From: GCA-020343675 sp964462945
GTDB taxonomy: Bacteria > Planctomycetota > Phycisphaerae > Sedimentisphaerales > Anaerobacaceae
Assembly: GCA_964462945.1 (NCBI GenBank)
Contig: CAYWZW010000033.1
Coordinates: forward strand, 1-55,501
Length of the DNA stretch: 55,501 nt
Reading direction: 5' to 3'
Shown here: piece by piece, positions 8,804-18,673 of the stretch
Layout of the letters: every line of letters begins with the position of its first letter
How positions within the stretch are numbered: position 1 is the first letter of the stretch
Position numbers and translations under genes: made by a program
The notes under the pieces: generated by a model
The model's input: the letters and a program-made list of their open reading frames with translations, nothing else
The model's database searches: none
What the model was told of the DNA's origin: nothing

Positions 8804-9451
8804 ATGAATGAACTCGGGAGAATAGCAAATTCGGTTTATGGTGGCGCGGAGGGAACGTACCCGGCTCAGTATGGACTCTCGGATTCCATCAAAGCAGGAC
8901 CCTCGATCAGAACCGCGGACGCCGCCGAGGCGACGATCCGAAATGCGCACCGCGCGGAAATATCCAACGCCCGCGAAAATATTGGCAACGCCGATCCCAC
9001 GGCCACACGGGCTGAGATGATGAGCGATTTCATCGCGGCCGTCAAAGAGAAAGTGGCTGCGATGAACGAGCTGTTTGAGCAAATCGCCGACGGTCGCTTT
9101 TCGCACAAGAATCTGGCCGAGAGCCTGCAGGAGCAGGCCGAAGCGATCAACAGCGGTTTCGATGCGCTGTGGGGCGACGTCTGGGCCGCCCTGTGGCAAG
9201 CACAATCGGATTCCGCCTCGCCGTTCTCGGACTCAAAAGATTCCACGTCTGGGATCGACGAAATTTCGGACGTTGAGAAAAATATAGCAGAGCAAAACGC
9301 CCAGTCGGAATTAGGTATGTTTTCTTTGGCCAGGGTTAGAGAAAAGGCCCTTCGAGCGCTGCGATGCCAGGAGGACCTGGAGCCCGAGAAAGTCTTGTCC
9401 TTGCTCAAGGACGAGGTGACAAAGGGCAGCGCGGGCGCAGCGGCGCATTGA
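8804..9451 (+). CDS. Unknown helical protein with flagellin-like C-terminal tail
   Basis: The protein has 215 residues from the ATG at 8804, chosen because GGAG lies just upstream; the frame is open further 5' but overlaps the DUF456 gene. It is acidic, mostly predicted helical, and has no signal peptide or membrane helix. Two parts resemble flagellin D0/D1 helices: SNARENIGNADPTATRAEMM (compare the A-x-x-R-I-x-D-A-D pattern) and the tail ARVREKALRALRCQ followed by PEKVLSLL. The middle (GRFSHKNLAESLQEQAEAI) is not flagellin-like. It could be a flagellin-derived or coiled-coil structural protein, or unrelated. Confidence 0.55.
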   Translation: MNELGRIANSVYGGAEGTYPAQYGLSDSIKAGPSIRTADAAEATIRNAHRAEISNARENIGNADPTATRAEMMSDFIAAVKEKVAAMNELFEQIADGRFSHKNLAESLQEQAEAINSGFDALWGDVWAALWQAQSDSASPFSDSKDSTSGIDEISDVEKNIAEQNAQSELGMFSLARVREKALRALRCQEDLEPEKVLSLLKDEVTKGSAGAAAH

Positions 9452-9853
9452 AGGGATCACAACGTGGCCGGACATTCTCAGGGCTTACTCACAGCAGGCA
9501 GGTGTCACGTGGTGACGCCAGGCCGGCTCAAGGGCCCGCCGCCCGATGCAGTTGGGTCGCGGCCGTTTTCCCGGCGATGCCGACAGCTCTTTGTTCCGCG
9601 CATTTTGCACTAATTTCTGATTGAGACTCTCCTGCTCGCGCGTCCACGTCAGCGATTACCGTTTTCGCACTCCCGCACTTGACAGCGACGGTGCTCATCT
9701 GCTATACTACCTGATAGTCGGCACAGAAAAAGCAGTGCGATTACTGGACTCTCAAGGTGCTGCGCTCCGCTCAGACCTGTCCTTGAGCGAAGCGAAGGAA
9801 TGACGCTGATTCATCGTATTGGATGTTCCGAGGCCGGGGCTGGAGGACTGAAA

Positions 9854-12562
9854 ATGACGGCGGCGAGAAACTCACGAATTCTGCGGGTAATCCCTTCGAT
9901 GCTGCTCGCGGTGATGTGCTGCCCGTTTGCCTGCGGCAAGACCATCTACGTGAACGACGATGCCGCCGGAGCCAATGACGGCTCAAGCTGGGCTAACGCC
10001 TACAATTACCTTCGGGACGCCCTCATGGTCGCCTCGGCTGGGGACGAGATTTGGGTCGCTCAGGGGGTCTATAAACCCGACCAATTCGTCTTGAGCAAGA
10101 GGCCGAATCTGGGCCGGGCCGAGACCTTCCAGCTCAAGAACGGAGTGGCCATCCGAGGCGGCTATGCCGGTCTCGGCCAGCCCGACCCCAATGCCAGAGA
10201 TGTTGAGCCATACGAAACCACCCTGAGCGGCGACTTGAATGGCGATGACCTACCGGTGAGCGATCTTCGTACTTTAAGGTCGGAACCCACCCGGGCGGAG
10301 AATAGCTACAACGTCGTTACCAGCAACGGCACCGATGACACAGCGGTATTGGACGGTTTCACGATCACTGGCGGCAACGCCGATGGCCCATCTCCTTACG
10401 ACCGAGGCGCCGGGATGTACAATGACTCCGGCAGTCCAACGCTGACCAACTGCATTGTCAGCGGCAACTCGGCAGATTGGGATGGCGGCGGGATGTACAA
10501 CAAAGGCAACAGCAATCCGAACCTAATCAATTGTAGATTTAACGGCAACTTAGCGTTGTGGGATGGTGGTGGAATGTATAACTGGGAAAGCAGGCCCACC
10601 TTAACCAACTGCACCTTCAGCGGTAACAAGGCAAGAAGCGGTGGCGGGATGAAGAATTTCTTCAATGGCAGTCCAGTTCTATCCAAGTGTATGTTCAGTG
10701 GAAACTCAGCGCGGAGCGGTGCCGCGATACACAATTTGTGGGACTGCGACCCCACACTGACCGATTGTATATTCAGCAGGAATCTGGCAGAGGAGGATGG
10801 CGGCGGAATATTCAACGAAGAAAACAGTAATCCGAACGTGATGAACTGCACTTTCAACGAGAACGTGGCGTATGATGGTAAGGGTGGCGGGATGTGCAAT
10901 TTGAATCTCTGCAGTCCGACGATTTTCAACTGCACGTTCAATAAGAATTCCGCAAACACTGGTGGGGGAGTGTCAACTACCTTCAAAAGTAATCCTATCC
11001 TAACGAACTGCACCTTTACTGGGAATCGGGCAAATGGCGGAGGGGGTATGGGGAACCTTTGGGACAGTAGTCCGACGCTGAACAACTCCGCCTTCAGCGG
11101 GAACGTAGCCGTCTATGAAGGTGGTGGGATGTACAACTCCGAAAGCAGCGCAACGTTGAACAACTGTACCTTCGTCGGGAACTCGGCCGTTGATGTCGGC
11201 GGAGTGTATAACTCTTGGGATGGAGGCTCTACACTCTGCAATTGTATCCTGTGGAGTAATACCTTGGCGCAAGTCACAGGCAACACCGCTATGTCTTATA
11301 GCGACGTTCAAGGCGGCTGGCTGGGGGTAGGCAACATCGACGCCGATCCGCTGTTTGCAGACGCGGGTCGCTGGGCCGATGTGAGCGATCCGAATATCGT
11401 GGTTGAGCCGGACGACCCGAATGCGGTGTGGGTGGATGGGGACTATCATTTGAAATCCCAGGCGGGGCGGTGGGACCCGGTCAGCGAGAGCTGGGTGATA
11501 GACGATGTGACGAGCCCATGTATCGACGCCGGCGATCCGAATAGCCCGGTTGGCGATGAGCCTGAGCCAAACGGCGGCAGAATCAATATGGGCGCCTACG
11601 GTGGCACAGCCGAGGCCAGCAAGTCCTATTCCCCATGGTGGTTTGCTACAACTGCCGGCCCGGTTGTCGCCGAGGGGCTTGGCATCGTGCTGCCCCACGA
11701 ACATATCTTCACCGACCTTCGAGGTCCGACCGCGCCCGGCTACGGCCAGGCGGACCCGGCGGACGTCGTGCGGGTCATGGCGCCGCTGCTGGCGGACGCA
11801 CATCGCAAAGGCGTGGGCGTTCTGTTCGAGTGCAGCAGTATCGGCGTGGGGCGGAACGTCTCGGTCATCGCCCAGGTGGCCGAGGCATCGGGACTGCCCG
11901 TCGTGGTGCCGACGGGCGTTTATGGCCGGGCGAATTTCGCGCCGCCGGAGCACCAGAGCATGACCGAGGATGAATTGACCGCGCTTTTTATAGCCGAGAT
12001 TCGCGACGGCATCGAGGGCACAGGGATCAAGGCCGGCTTCATTAAGATCGCCACCGGCAGCGGCCCGATGACTGCACTGGAGGAGAAGTTCCTTCGGGCC
12101 GCCGGTCGCGCAGCGCGAGAGACGGGGGCCGCGATAGCCAGCCACACGACGATGGGCAGCAACGCCGTCAGGCAAGCCGATATCCTTCAGTCCATCAGCC
12201 CGGCGATCCGGTTTATCTGGGTACATGCCCAGAATGAAAGCAACCGCAGCCTGCACCGCCAATTGGCGGCCCGCGGGGTCTTCATTGAGCTCGATTCCTT
12301 GGGCTGGAACCCGAATCAGGACCCGACGTTCATCGCCGCCATCAAAGAGCTGCTCGCCGCCGGCTACGCGGACCGCATTTTGCTCTCGCACGACGCCGGA
12401 TGGTATCAGCCGGGCCAGCCGAACGGCGGAACGCAAAAACCCTATGCGTACCTGATCGACGCGTTCATCCGCAAGCTCAGGGGCGCCGGCGTGGACGATG
12501 CAACAATCCGCATGATCACCGAGACCAATCCGATTCGCGCCTTTGGCTTCAAGTCCGGCTGA
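9854..12562 (+). CDS. Secreted beta-helix protein fused to a phosphotriesterase-family hydrolase
   Basis: The 902-residue protein begins at the ATG at 9854 (GGAGG upstream) with a signal peptide ending near ACGKT. Residues about 30-590 are a right-handed beta-helix of polymorphic-outer-membrane-protein type with many copies of NCTFSGN and GGGMYN. They close with the NMGAYGGTAEASKS motif that planctomycetes often place before a dockerin or anchor. Instead, residues about 595-902 form a complete phosphotriesterase-family barrel. All metal ligands are present: H615 and H617 (LPHEHIF), K731 (FIKIATG), H764, H791 and D847 (LLSHDAGW). Substrate is unknown; related enzymes hydrolyse lactones or phosphotriesters. 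The domain pairing is unusual. Confidence 0.85.
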   Translation: MTAARNSRILRVIPSMLLAVMCCPFACGKTIYVNDDAAGANDGSSWANAYNYLRDALMVASAGDEIWVAQGVYKPDQFVLSKRPNLGRAETFQLKNGVAIRGGYAGLGQPDPNARDVEPYETTLSGDLNGDDLPVSDLRTLRSEPTRAENSYNVVTSNGTDDTAVLDGFTITGGNADGPSPYDRGAGMYNDSGSPTLTNCIVSGNSADWDGGGMYNKGNSNPNLINCRFNGNLALWDGGGMYNWESRPTLTNCTFSGNKARSGGGMKNFFNGSPVLSKCMFSGNSARSGAAIHNLWDCDPTLTDCIFSRNLAEEDGGGIFNEENSNPNVMNCTFNENVAYDGKGGGMCNLNLCSPTIFNCTFNKNSANTGGGVSTTFKSNPILTNCTFTGNRANGGGGMGNLWDSSPTLNNSAFSGNVAVYEGGGMYNSESSATLNNCTFVGNSAVDVGGVYNSWDGGSTLCNCILWSNTLAQVTGNTAMSYSDVQGGWLGVGNIDADPLFADAGRWADVSDPNIVVEPDDPNAVWVDGDYHLKSQAGRWDPVSESWVIDDVTSPCIDAGDPNSPVGDEPEPNGGRINMGAYGGTAEASKSYSPWWFATTAGPVVAEGLGIVLPHEHIFTDLRGPTAPGYGQADPADVVRVMAPLLADAHRKGVGVLFECSSIGVGRNVSVIAQVAEASGLPVVVPTGVYGRANFAPPEHQSMTEDELTALFIAEIRDGIEGTGIKAGFIKIATGSGPMTALEEKFLRAAGRAARETGAAIASHTTMGSNAVRQADILQSISPAIRFIWVHAQNESNRSLHRQLAARGVFIELDSLGWNPNQDPTFIAAIKELLAAGYADRILLSHDAGWYQPGQPNGGTQKPYAYLIDAFIRKLRGAGVDDATIRMITETNPIRAFGFKSG

Positions 12563-12620
12563 CAAGAATCCGCAGAAAACCGCCGCATGTTCGCTGTCAT
12601 CACGGCGGGGCTGTCACCAG

Positions 12621-13067
12621 CTACGACGTCAGGCCGTAAGGCTCGATGAGCTTCTTGTGCGGCTTGAAGTGGAACTGGCACTGCTCCGGCGGCGTGCCGA
12701 GAACTTCGACCTTGCTCAGGTCGCCCTGGCCCATCCCCGCTTCGGCCATGCTCGCCAGATACATGATTTGCGTCGGGTCGAATCCCATCAGCTTGGTCGC
12801 TAAGGTGTCCAGCGCCAGCGGGTCGAGGCTCGCCATCGCGATCCGCGCCTCGACGGGCGTCCCGCTGGTCGGGCCGTCGCCCTCCATCGCCTCGAAGCCG
12901 TCGATCACACCAAGGTCGGGATAAATCTCCTGGGCCAGGTGGAACATGTTGTAATTCAGGACGGCCTCGCGCGTGAAATTAGCGGCGGTGTGCATCAGGC
13001 CTTTGTCGTTCTTCTGGTAATCATTCAGAACATCGCGCCGATTCAGATGTCCGTTCACCCTTGCCAT
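12621..13067 (-). pseudogene. C-terminal half of a DUF362 protein
   Basis: The 148-residue frame corresponds to the last half of DUF362 proteins (IYPDLGVIDGFEAMEGDGPT, ASLDPLALDTLATKLMGFDP). The N-terminal half, present in the complete DUF362 domain at 22300-23500, is missing. An in-frame stop lies just upstream of the ATG. A weak ribosome site (AAGGA) precedes the ATG, so a short product could still be made. It is the last gene of the minus-strand block, and I read it as a truncated copy. Confidence 0.6.
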
Positions 13068-13170
13068 ACGCCGTTCCTTTCACAACCTCCGCAGCATTGT
13101 ACAACCTGATGGCACAACTGTCGAGGAAGTTGACGACGCGGTACGCTCTACCAGGTTGCGCAGGCTTCGA

Positions 13171-14736
13171 TCATCTCATGTTGCGAATACGAAGCTCGAT
13201 ATCCTTTGAGTCCTTCAATAGACTGACGAGCGTGCTGGGGTCCGTCTGGCCGTAGTGATAGGGGTACAGAATCTTCGGCTGAAATACCCTGGCCGCATCG
13301 GCGACCATCTCCGGCGTCATCGTGTAGGGCAGATTCATCGGCAAGAAGGCGACGTCGATGCCCTTGAGCTGTTTCATCTCCGGAATGTTCTCCGTGTCGC
13401 CGGCCACATAGACCCGTTTATCGCCGAACGTGATCACATAGCCGTTGCCCTGGCCCTTGGGGTGGAAGGGATTTCCACGCGACCGCTCGTGCACAATATT
13501 ATACGCAGGCACGGCCTCGATTTTCAGGCCAGTGACTGTCTTGACGTCGCCGTTGCCCATGACAATCCCTCCGGCCACTGTTTTTGAGCAAGCCTTGGTC
13601 AATATCAGTTCCGTTCCTGCTTTTTGCAGGGTCTTTATGGCTGCGGGGTCGAGGTGGTCGCCGTGCTCGTGGGTGATCAGAATTAGGTCGGCCTTGGGCA
13701 TCCCGGCGTAGTCAGCTTCTGCGCCGACCGGGTCCACGTGAATGGTTTTGCCGCCAAAGGCGAACATGAGCGTTGCGTGCGCGATGAAGGTGATCTTCAG
13801 GTCGCCGGCGCTGGTCTTGATAATGTCCTGCTCGTATTTGGAGAGCGGCCCGGCCTGTTGCTGTCCGGCTCCTTTGACCCGCGTCTTGACAGCGTACAGC
13901 GAGGTTCGGGCCGTGATAAAGAGCGTCTGATTGTCTCTGCCGCCGAAGGTGACATTGGCGGGCTGCTCGGGGACCGAGATCGACTCGATTTTCTGGCCGT
14001 CCTTGTTATAGACCGCCACGACCTTCGTCGTCAGATAGACGCTGCCTTCGTTGTCGATGGTCATGCCGTCGGAGCCTTCCGGGGCAAAGAGCCTCTTGCC
14101 AGCCAGTGTGCCGTCCTCGTTGACCTTATAAACGAACGTCTTGTTGTCGCCGTTGTCGGCGACGTAGAGCGTCTTGCCGTCGGGCGTACCAATGACGCCG
14201 TTCGGCCTGACCAGGTCATTGATGACGCGGGCGAGCTTCTTGCGGTCGGGCGAGAGATAATAGACGTGCTCGCCGTCCTGCTCCATGCCGTCTCTGTTTC
14301 CGTAGCGCGGGTCGGTGAAATAGACGCCGCCCTTAGGGTCGATCCACAGGTCGTTGAGGCTGTTGAAACGCTTGCCTTCGTACTTGTCCGCCAAGATTGT
14401 GACATTGCCTTTCGGGTCGATAGACACTAATTGTCGGCCGCCGCCTTCACAGGCCAGAAGGTTGCCGTTTTTATCGAAGTACAGGCCGTTGGCGCCGCCG
14501 GAGTTCTCGCGGAACGTCGAGAGCTTGCCCTCCAGCGACCACTTGTGGATGCGATTGTTGGGAATATCCGAAAAGAAGACATTGCCCTGAGCATCCGCCG
14601 CCGGCCCTTCGGTAAACTCAAACCCTCCGGCCAGTTTTTCCACCTTCGCTCCCTCAGCAACCACGCCCGCCTCCGCAGCGCTCCAACCGGCCGCCACTAT
14701 AAGCAGCGCCATCAGACCACACCATTTCGCATTCAT
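13171..14736 (-). CDS. Secreted SMP-30/gluconolactonase fused to an MBL-fold hydrolase
   Basis: The 521-residue protein has a signal peptide (about 1-23) and an SMP-30 beta-propeller (about 25-300; EFTEGPAADAQGNVFFSDIP, GLYFDKNGNLLACEG, PNGVIGTPDGKTLYVAD). It then has a metallo-beta-lactamase domain of the UlaG-like class (about 315-521) with the metal motif THEHGDHLD and later AGDTEN and YPYHYGQTD. The pair suggests a periplasmic lactonase plus a second hydrolase. Its SMP-30 part is closely similar to the one in the gene ending at 21475. It lies 67 bp after the thioredoxin-like gene on the same strand. Confidence 0.88.
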   Translation of the reverse strand: MNAKWCGLMALLIVAAGWSAAEAGVVAEGAKVEKLAGGFEFTEGPAADAQGNVFFSDIPNNRIHKWSLEGKLSTFRENSGGANGLYFDKNGNLLACEGGGRQLVSIDPKGNVTILADKYEGKRFNSLNDLWIDPKGGVYFTDPRYGNRDGMEQDGEHVYYLSPDRKKLARVINDLVRPNGVIGTPDGKTLYVADNGDNKTFVYKVNEDGTLAGKRLFAPEGSDGMTIDNEGSVYLTTKVVAVYNKDGQKIESISVPEQPANVTFGGRDNQTLFITARTSLYAVKTRVKGAGQQQAGPLSKYEQDIIKTSAGDLKITFIAHATLMFAFGGKTIHVDPVGAEADYAGMPKADLILITHEHGDHLDPAAIKTLQKAGTELILTKACSKTVAGGIVMGNGDVKTVTGLKIEAVPAYNIVHERSRGNPFHPKGQGNGYVITFGDKRVYVAGDTENIPEMKQLKGIDVAFLPMNLPYTMTPEMVADAARVFQPKILYPYHYGQTDPSTLVSLLKDSKDIELRIRNMR

Positions 14737-14803
14737 GGGATTCTCCTTTCACACACAAGCTCAGCTTTCCAATCCACAACTTACGATTATAACCATTCCC
14801 GCC

Positions 14804-16204
14804 TCATTTCCTATTGCCAGCCTGTTTTAGTTTATCATCGAGTTCGCCAAGCCCGAACCCCTCGCCGGTAACAACATGATCACGACCCGTCAAAATCAGC
14901 CACGGAAGCGATTGCACGCCCCAGGTGAAGCGGATTTGTTCTTCATCGCCCTGCACCGCGCCGACCGGGAAAGGAATGCTGTTCTTTTTCACCCATTCAT
15001 TCAGCGTATTTTCATCAACTTTCGAAGCCTGGACCGCGACGATGGTTACGCCTTTTTCTTTCAACTGCTCCGCCTGCCCGGCGAGCCTCTGGATACAATT
15101 CCGTGACGGCCGCTGGTCTATGTCGAAAAAGCAGATAAGCATCATTTTGTCTTTCGATTGGCCTGCGGCCAATTCAATCTGGAGGCCCTCAAAGTCAGGC
15201 AGCGCTTTGTTGACGAGCGATGCAAGTATCTTAGGCGGCATATCCGCCTCCGTCGCTCCCTTTTCGCCGAAGATATACACCATGCTGGTTCTTGTGTCGC
15301 GTATTCTGTCGCCGGGTCTCAGGCCCAGCGTTGTGAGCAGGAATTCAGCTTGGCCTGTAGGGTCATTCACCATGCTGCTGGTTAGTGTAGCCTTTCTTTC
15401 AGATGTCGTGTGCTTGTCCTTATGGACGTGGGAAACACTCTTCATGACAAAAACACCTGCGATCTTCTCGTAGTCCAATTCCCAGTGAGTTTGGCTTCTG
15501 GCGCTTGAGGTGAAAAACTCCCGCAGACAACAACCCTTTGACAAATCAAAAACGAACCGCGTTACGATTTTCCCGTAACCCTCATAATTGCCGCCAGTCC
15601 GAAGAGTAACAATATCTCCTTCTCGCGTAATACTTCCGTTCGACTTCATTGTGTCCCCTAACCGATGATAGTATCGTAGTTGCCCAACAACGTCTGGATA
15701 AATTTCCTTTGCCAAAATGTGTAGAGGATCAAAACCGACGCCTTCAAAGTGGTCGGGCCATCCGTCTCTTCGATAGATGTTCAGACCTCTGGGTGCCTCT
15801 TGCACTGCACGGCCCTGAAAGGTCAAGACGTAGTCGCAATCGCCTTTGGTCAGGCCAAACGTTGGCTTTACGTCGGAGCTATGCCATTGTCCTGTCTTGG
15901 GATCAAACTCCTCCAGACAGAACCACTTCCATCTGACCGCATCCAGCTCCCGGTTGAGCAGAAACTCGGCCTTGTATTTCTCCTGCCGGCGCATCGCGCC
16001 TTGTCCGGTTTCATTCGATACAGAAGAAACGATGCTCGCCTCTCCCGCCCAAGTCGCGAGCTTTGCCAAATTCGCCTCGTAGCCGTCAGCAATTACTTTC
16101 AGAAGTGCAAGATCGCCCTCTATCACTCCGACACCGGCCTGAACATTTGCCAGCATGATAATGCCGATAGCAGCCAGAGCAAGGCGTTTCCATCTCCTGT
16201 TCAT
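14804..16204 (-). CDS. Secreted protein with C-terminal thioredoxin-like domain
   Basis: The protein has 466 residues from the ATG at 16204, which has GGGAG upstream and follows the previous stop by one base. A signal peptide (about 1-24) precedes a region that resembles lipoprotein-sorting (LolA-like) folds, a tentative call. The C-terminal 130 residues are a TlpA/redoxin fold (CFFDIDQRPSRNC, then WGVQSLPWLILTG). The redox centre is degenerate: the first Cys position of CxxC is Arg or Pro and only the Cys of RNC remains. It is clearly a paralogue of the C-terminus of the preceding gene, so tandem duplication is likely. Confidence 0.75.
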   Translation of the reverse strand: MNRRWKRLALAAIGIIMLANVQAGVGVIEGDLALLKVIADGYEANLAKLATWAGEASIVSSVSNETGQGAMRRQEKYKAEFLLNRELDAVRWKWFCLEEFDPKTGQWHSSDVKPTFGLTKGDCDYVLTFQGRAVQEAPRGLNIYRRDGWPDHFEGVGFDPLHILAKEIYPDVVGQLRYYHRLGDTMKSNGSITREGDIVTLRTGGNYEGYGKIVTRFVFDLSKGCCLREFFTSSARSQTHWELDYEKIAGVFVMKSVSHVHKDKHTTSERKATLTSSMVNDPTGQAEFLLTTLGLRPGDRIRDTRTSMVYIFGEKGATEADMPPKILASLVNKALPDFEGLQIELAAGQSKDKMMLICFFDIDQRPSRNCIQRLAGQAEQLKEKGVTIVAVQASKVDENTLNEWVKKNSIPFPVGAVQGDEEQIRFTWGVQSLPWLILTGRDHVVTGEGFGLGELDDKLKQAGNRK

Positions 16205-16205
16205 C

Positions 16206-18581
16206 TTAGTCTCCCTTCGCTTCTGAAATCTGCCTGATTTTGTCATCGATTTCACCCACCGCGAAGCCTTCGACCCGGACGATGTGTTCCTTGTCCGTTA
16301 GAACCAGCCAGGGGAGAGATTTGACGCCCCAGGTGGAACGGGTTTTGGCTTCATCGCCCTGAACCATTCCGACGGGAAACGCGATGTTGGAATTCTTGAC
16401 CCATTCGGCGAGTGTGGTCTCATCGACTTTCGATGCCTGCACAGCAACGACGGTTACGCCTTTTTCTCTCAATTGCCCCGCCTGCTTGGCAAGCTGTGTC
16501 ATACAATTCCGCGACGGCCGCTGGTTCATATCGAAGAAGCAGACGAGCATAATCTTGCCTTTGGTCTGGTCATCATCTAACTTCAGGCCGAGGTTTTTCA
16601 TCGTCGGCAAAGCTTCGCCTACAAGTGACTCCGGTTCTCTGGGCAGGTCAACACCTGAAATGCCCCGCACCCTATCGACCACGTCCGTTCCTTTTGGAAA
16701 ATCGAATCGAAAGGTGTTCTCGTCCACCTTGACATTGGGTACAAATTCCGTCACTGTCAACTCACGTCGTGTCGTGCCAAATTCCTGACCGTAGATAGTC
16801 TTGTAAGCCTTTTGAGGATACCAGATGGCAGTGCCGTCTATCTCGGCCAGAGCGATCCGTTTGACCTCAATTTCCCGGTCGAGCTTATCATCCCAAAACC
16901 ACTGGTATTTCATCAGGCACATGCTCTTGTCGTGGGCCAGCCAAAACACCTGCTTGATTTGCTGGGCCGCCCCATTGCGTTTTCCTGAAAGTGTAGTCTC
17001 GACGACGTGACAAGACTGCCCGCCAGCAGATTCGAGATTGGGGCGCACCGATGCTGTGGAATGTTCTATCGCATAGTCCAGCGTTCGACTCAACTGCGGT
17101 TTTGAGTTCGGGTCCTCTATCAGATAAGTCCCGGACGCATTTCTCCCACCCACCAGGCTTCTGCGCAAAAGCATATAATCCTTCAAGTCATTCATCGTCT
17201 CGGTATTCCTGCCTATCAACCCTCGAACTACCGAGCCACGTTTCCTATCGGGCGTGTATTCTCTGGTGACCATGCCGTCAAAAGCAGCCTCGCTAATGCT
17301 GGCCGGCTCATCGAATCCGCTCTTGGCAGTGGAATGACGCACGTGAAAATGATCATCTTGCTCGACTCTTTCGACGTGCATGTATTTGACAGGAGAAGGT
17401 TCGTCCAGCTTGTTAACAGGCGGCTGATGATCAACCAATATACTCCTGTACGAAACGCGCATCGTCTTTATATTTCCGTAAGTGCTCTCCCAAGCGGCAA
17501 GTATCTGCTCCGCGCTCAAGAAGGATTTTGCCGGAGCAGATAAAGCCGTCTCGACTGCCTGCACTGGTTGGATTTTCAGCTTGGCTAAGTAGATGCTGGT
17601 TTTGGCTTCGTGGCTGGAGTAGTAGCTCATGTACAGCAGGTTGTTGTGCCAGACTAAGCCGGGATAGCTTGTGTCGCCGCCGCTGGGCAGCTTGACCAGT
17701 CTGGTCATGGTTCCGTTCCGGACATCGATGCAGCATAGGGCCGTGTGCGCGCCGCCGTCGTGCATTCGGCCGGCGGCCAGCCAATACGCGCCGGGTATTT
17801 GGATGAAATTGGGGCCGCCGAAGCCGTTGAAATCTGTGCCGAGGTCTTTCCAATACCACTGCTTGTAGTCCGGCTGACTTACGCCAAGCAACGCGCTGCT
17901 TGGACCGTTCTCCCGACGGTCGCGGCGGACAAGGGCATAACACGTTCCGTCTGCATCGAAGCGCAGCGTCACTTCCGTCGGATAGCCCTGCTCGAACAGC
18001 CGGGGTACGTGCGGCTCGTAGTGAATCCCATCGTCACTGACCAGCAGATCGAGATAGCGGTCGTCGCCTTTGCCGGCCGTGTAGGAAACGCCGTAGGCCC
18101 TGCCTTTATTCCAGGTCACGCACCAGAGCCATCGTCCCGGCTCGACGACAATTCGCGGCTCGGACCATTGCCTGCCGTCACTTGAGAAACTGACGAACGT
18201 GCCGGTCGGGGCCGATTGATTGTCCTGTTTACGCGGGGCAACTCCACCGACTAACATCAGCCGGCCATCCGGCGTCACGGACAAATGCGCATCGCGCAGG
18301 TCGCAGCCTTCCAGCGAAACCAACGCCGCCGGCGCCCAGGTATCCGTGTCCCTGGATTGGAGTATCCGAATCTTGCCGTCGGTCGAAACGTGGCCTCTGC
18401 CCTCGCGAAACGCGCAGTAAAAACTGTCGTTCCAGCGCGCAAGGTCGGTGAAGGCATTGTGCGGCCCCTGGTCCCAAATCTTCTTGACCTCCACCAACTC
18501 CGCCGCGACGGGCGGCGCTGCGAAACCGCACGAGGCCCCAGTCAAAAGTGCCGCCGCTATGACGTATTGTTTCCCGTACAT
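16206..18581 (-). CDS. Secreted sialidase-like / LolA-like / thioredoxin-like triple fusion
   Basis: The 791-residue protein has a signal peptide (about 1-27) and a beta-propeller of the exo-alpha-sialidase/BNR type (about 30-345, with FYCAFREGRGH and repeated SxDGxxW blades such as FSSDGRQWSEP). A middle region (about 355-640) resembles outer-membrane-lipoprotein sorting folds, and the C-terminal thioredoxin-like domain has CFFDMNQRPSRNC. A second active Cys is missing, as in the next gene. Classic sialidase catalytic residues cannot be assigned with confidence, so the propeller may simply bind sugar. The stop is one base from the next start: translational coupling is likely. Confidence 0.75.
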   Translation of the reverse strand: MYGKQYVIAAALLTGASCGFAAPPVAAELVEVKKIWDQGPHNAFTDLARWNDSFYCAFREGRGHVSTDGKIRILQSRDTDTWAPAALVSLEGCDLRDAHLSVTPDGRLMLVGGVAPRKQDNQSAPTGTFVSFSSDGRQWSEPRIVVEPGRWLWCVTWNKGRAYGVSYTAGKGDDRYLDLLVSDDGIHYEPHVPRLFEQGYPTEVTLRFDADGTCYALVRRDRRENGPSSALLGVSQPDYKQWYWKDLGTDFNGFGGPNFIQIPGAYWLAAGRMHDGGAHTALCCIDVRNGTMTRLVKLPSGGDTSYPGLVWHNNLLYMSYYSSHEAKTSIYLAKLKIQPVQAVETALSAPAKSFLSAEQILAAWESTYGNIKTMRVSYRSILVDHQPPVNKLDEPSPVKYMHVERVEQDDHFHVRHSTAKSGFDEPASISEAAFDGMVTREYTPDRKRGSVVRGLIGRNTETMNDLKDYMLLRRSLVGGRNASGTYLIEDPNSKPQLSRTLDYAIEHSTASVRPNLESAGGQSCHVVETTLSGKRNGAAQQIKQVFWLAHDKSMCLMKYQWFWDDKLDREIEVKRIALAEIDGTAIWYPQKAYKTIYGQEFGTTRRELTVTEFVPNVKVDENTFRFDFPKGTDVVDRVRGISGVDLPREPESLVGEALPTMKNLGLKLDDDQTKGKIMLVCFFDMNQRPSRNCMTQLAKQAGQLREKGVTVVAVQASKVDETTLAEWVKNSNIAFPVGMVQGDEAKTRSTWGVKSLPWLVLTDKEHIVRVEGFAVGEIDDKIRQISEAKGD

Positions 18582-18673
18582 TTGTGCCTTCCCTTACTTT
18601 GCGGGCTGGAGGTCCGCTGAACACAATATCCTGCTCTCAGACCTGCGCAAATAGTTTCTATCGCACGCCGCCG

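Noticed and set aside
11000..12565. Long minus-strand frame opposite the beta-helix/phosphotriesterase gene
   Set aside because: The plus strand encodes a full enzyme domain with conserved metal ligands; the minus frame shows no family sequence.
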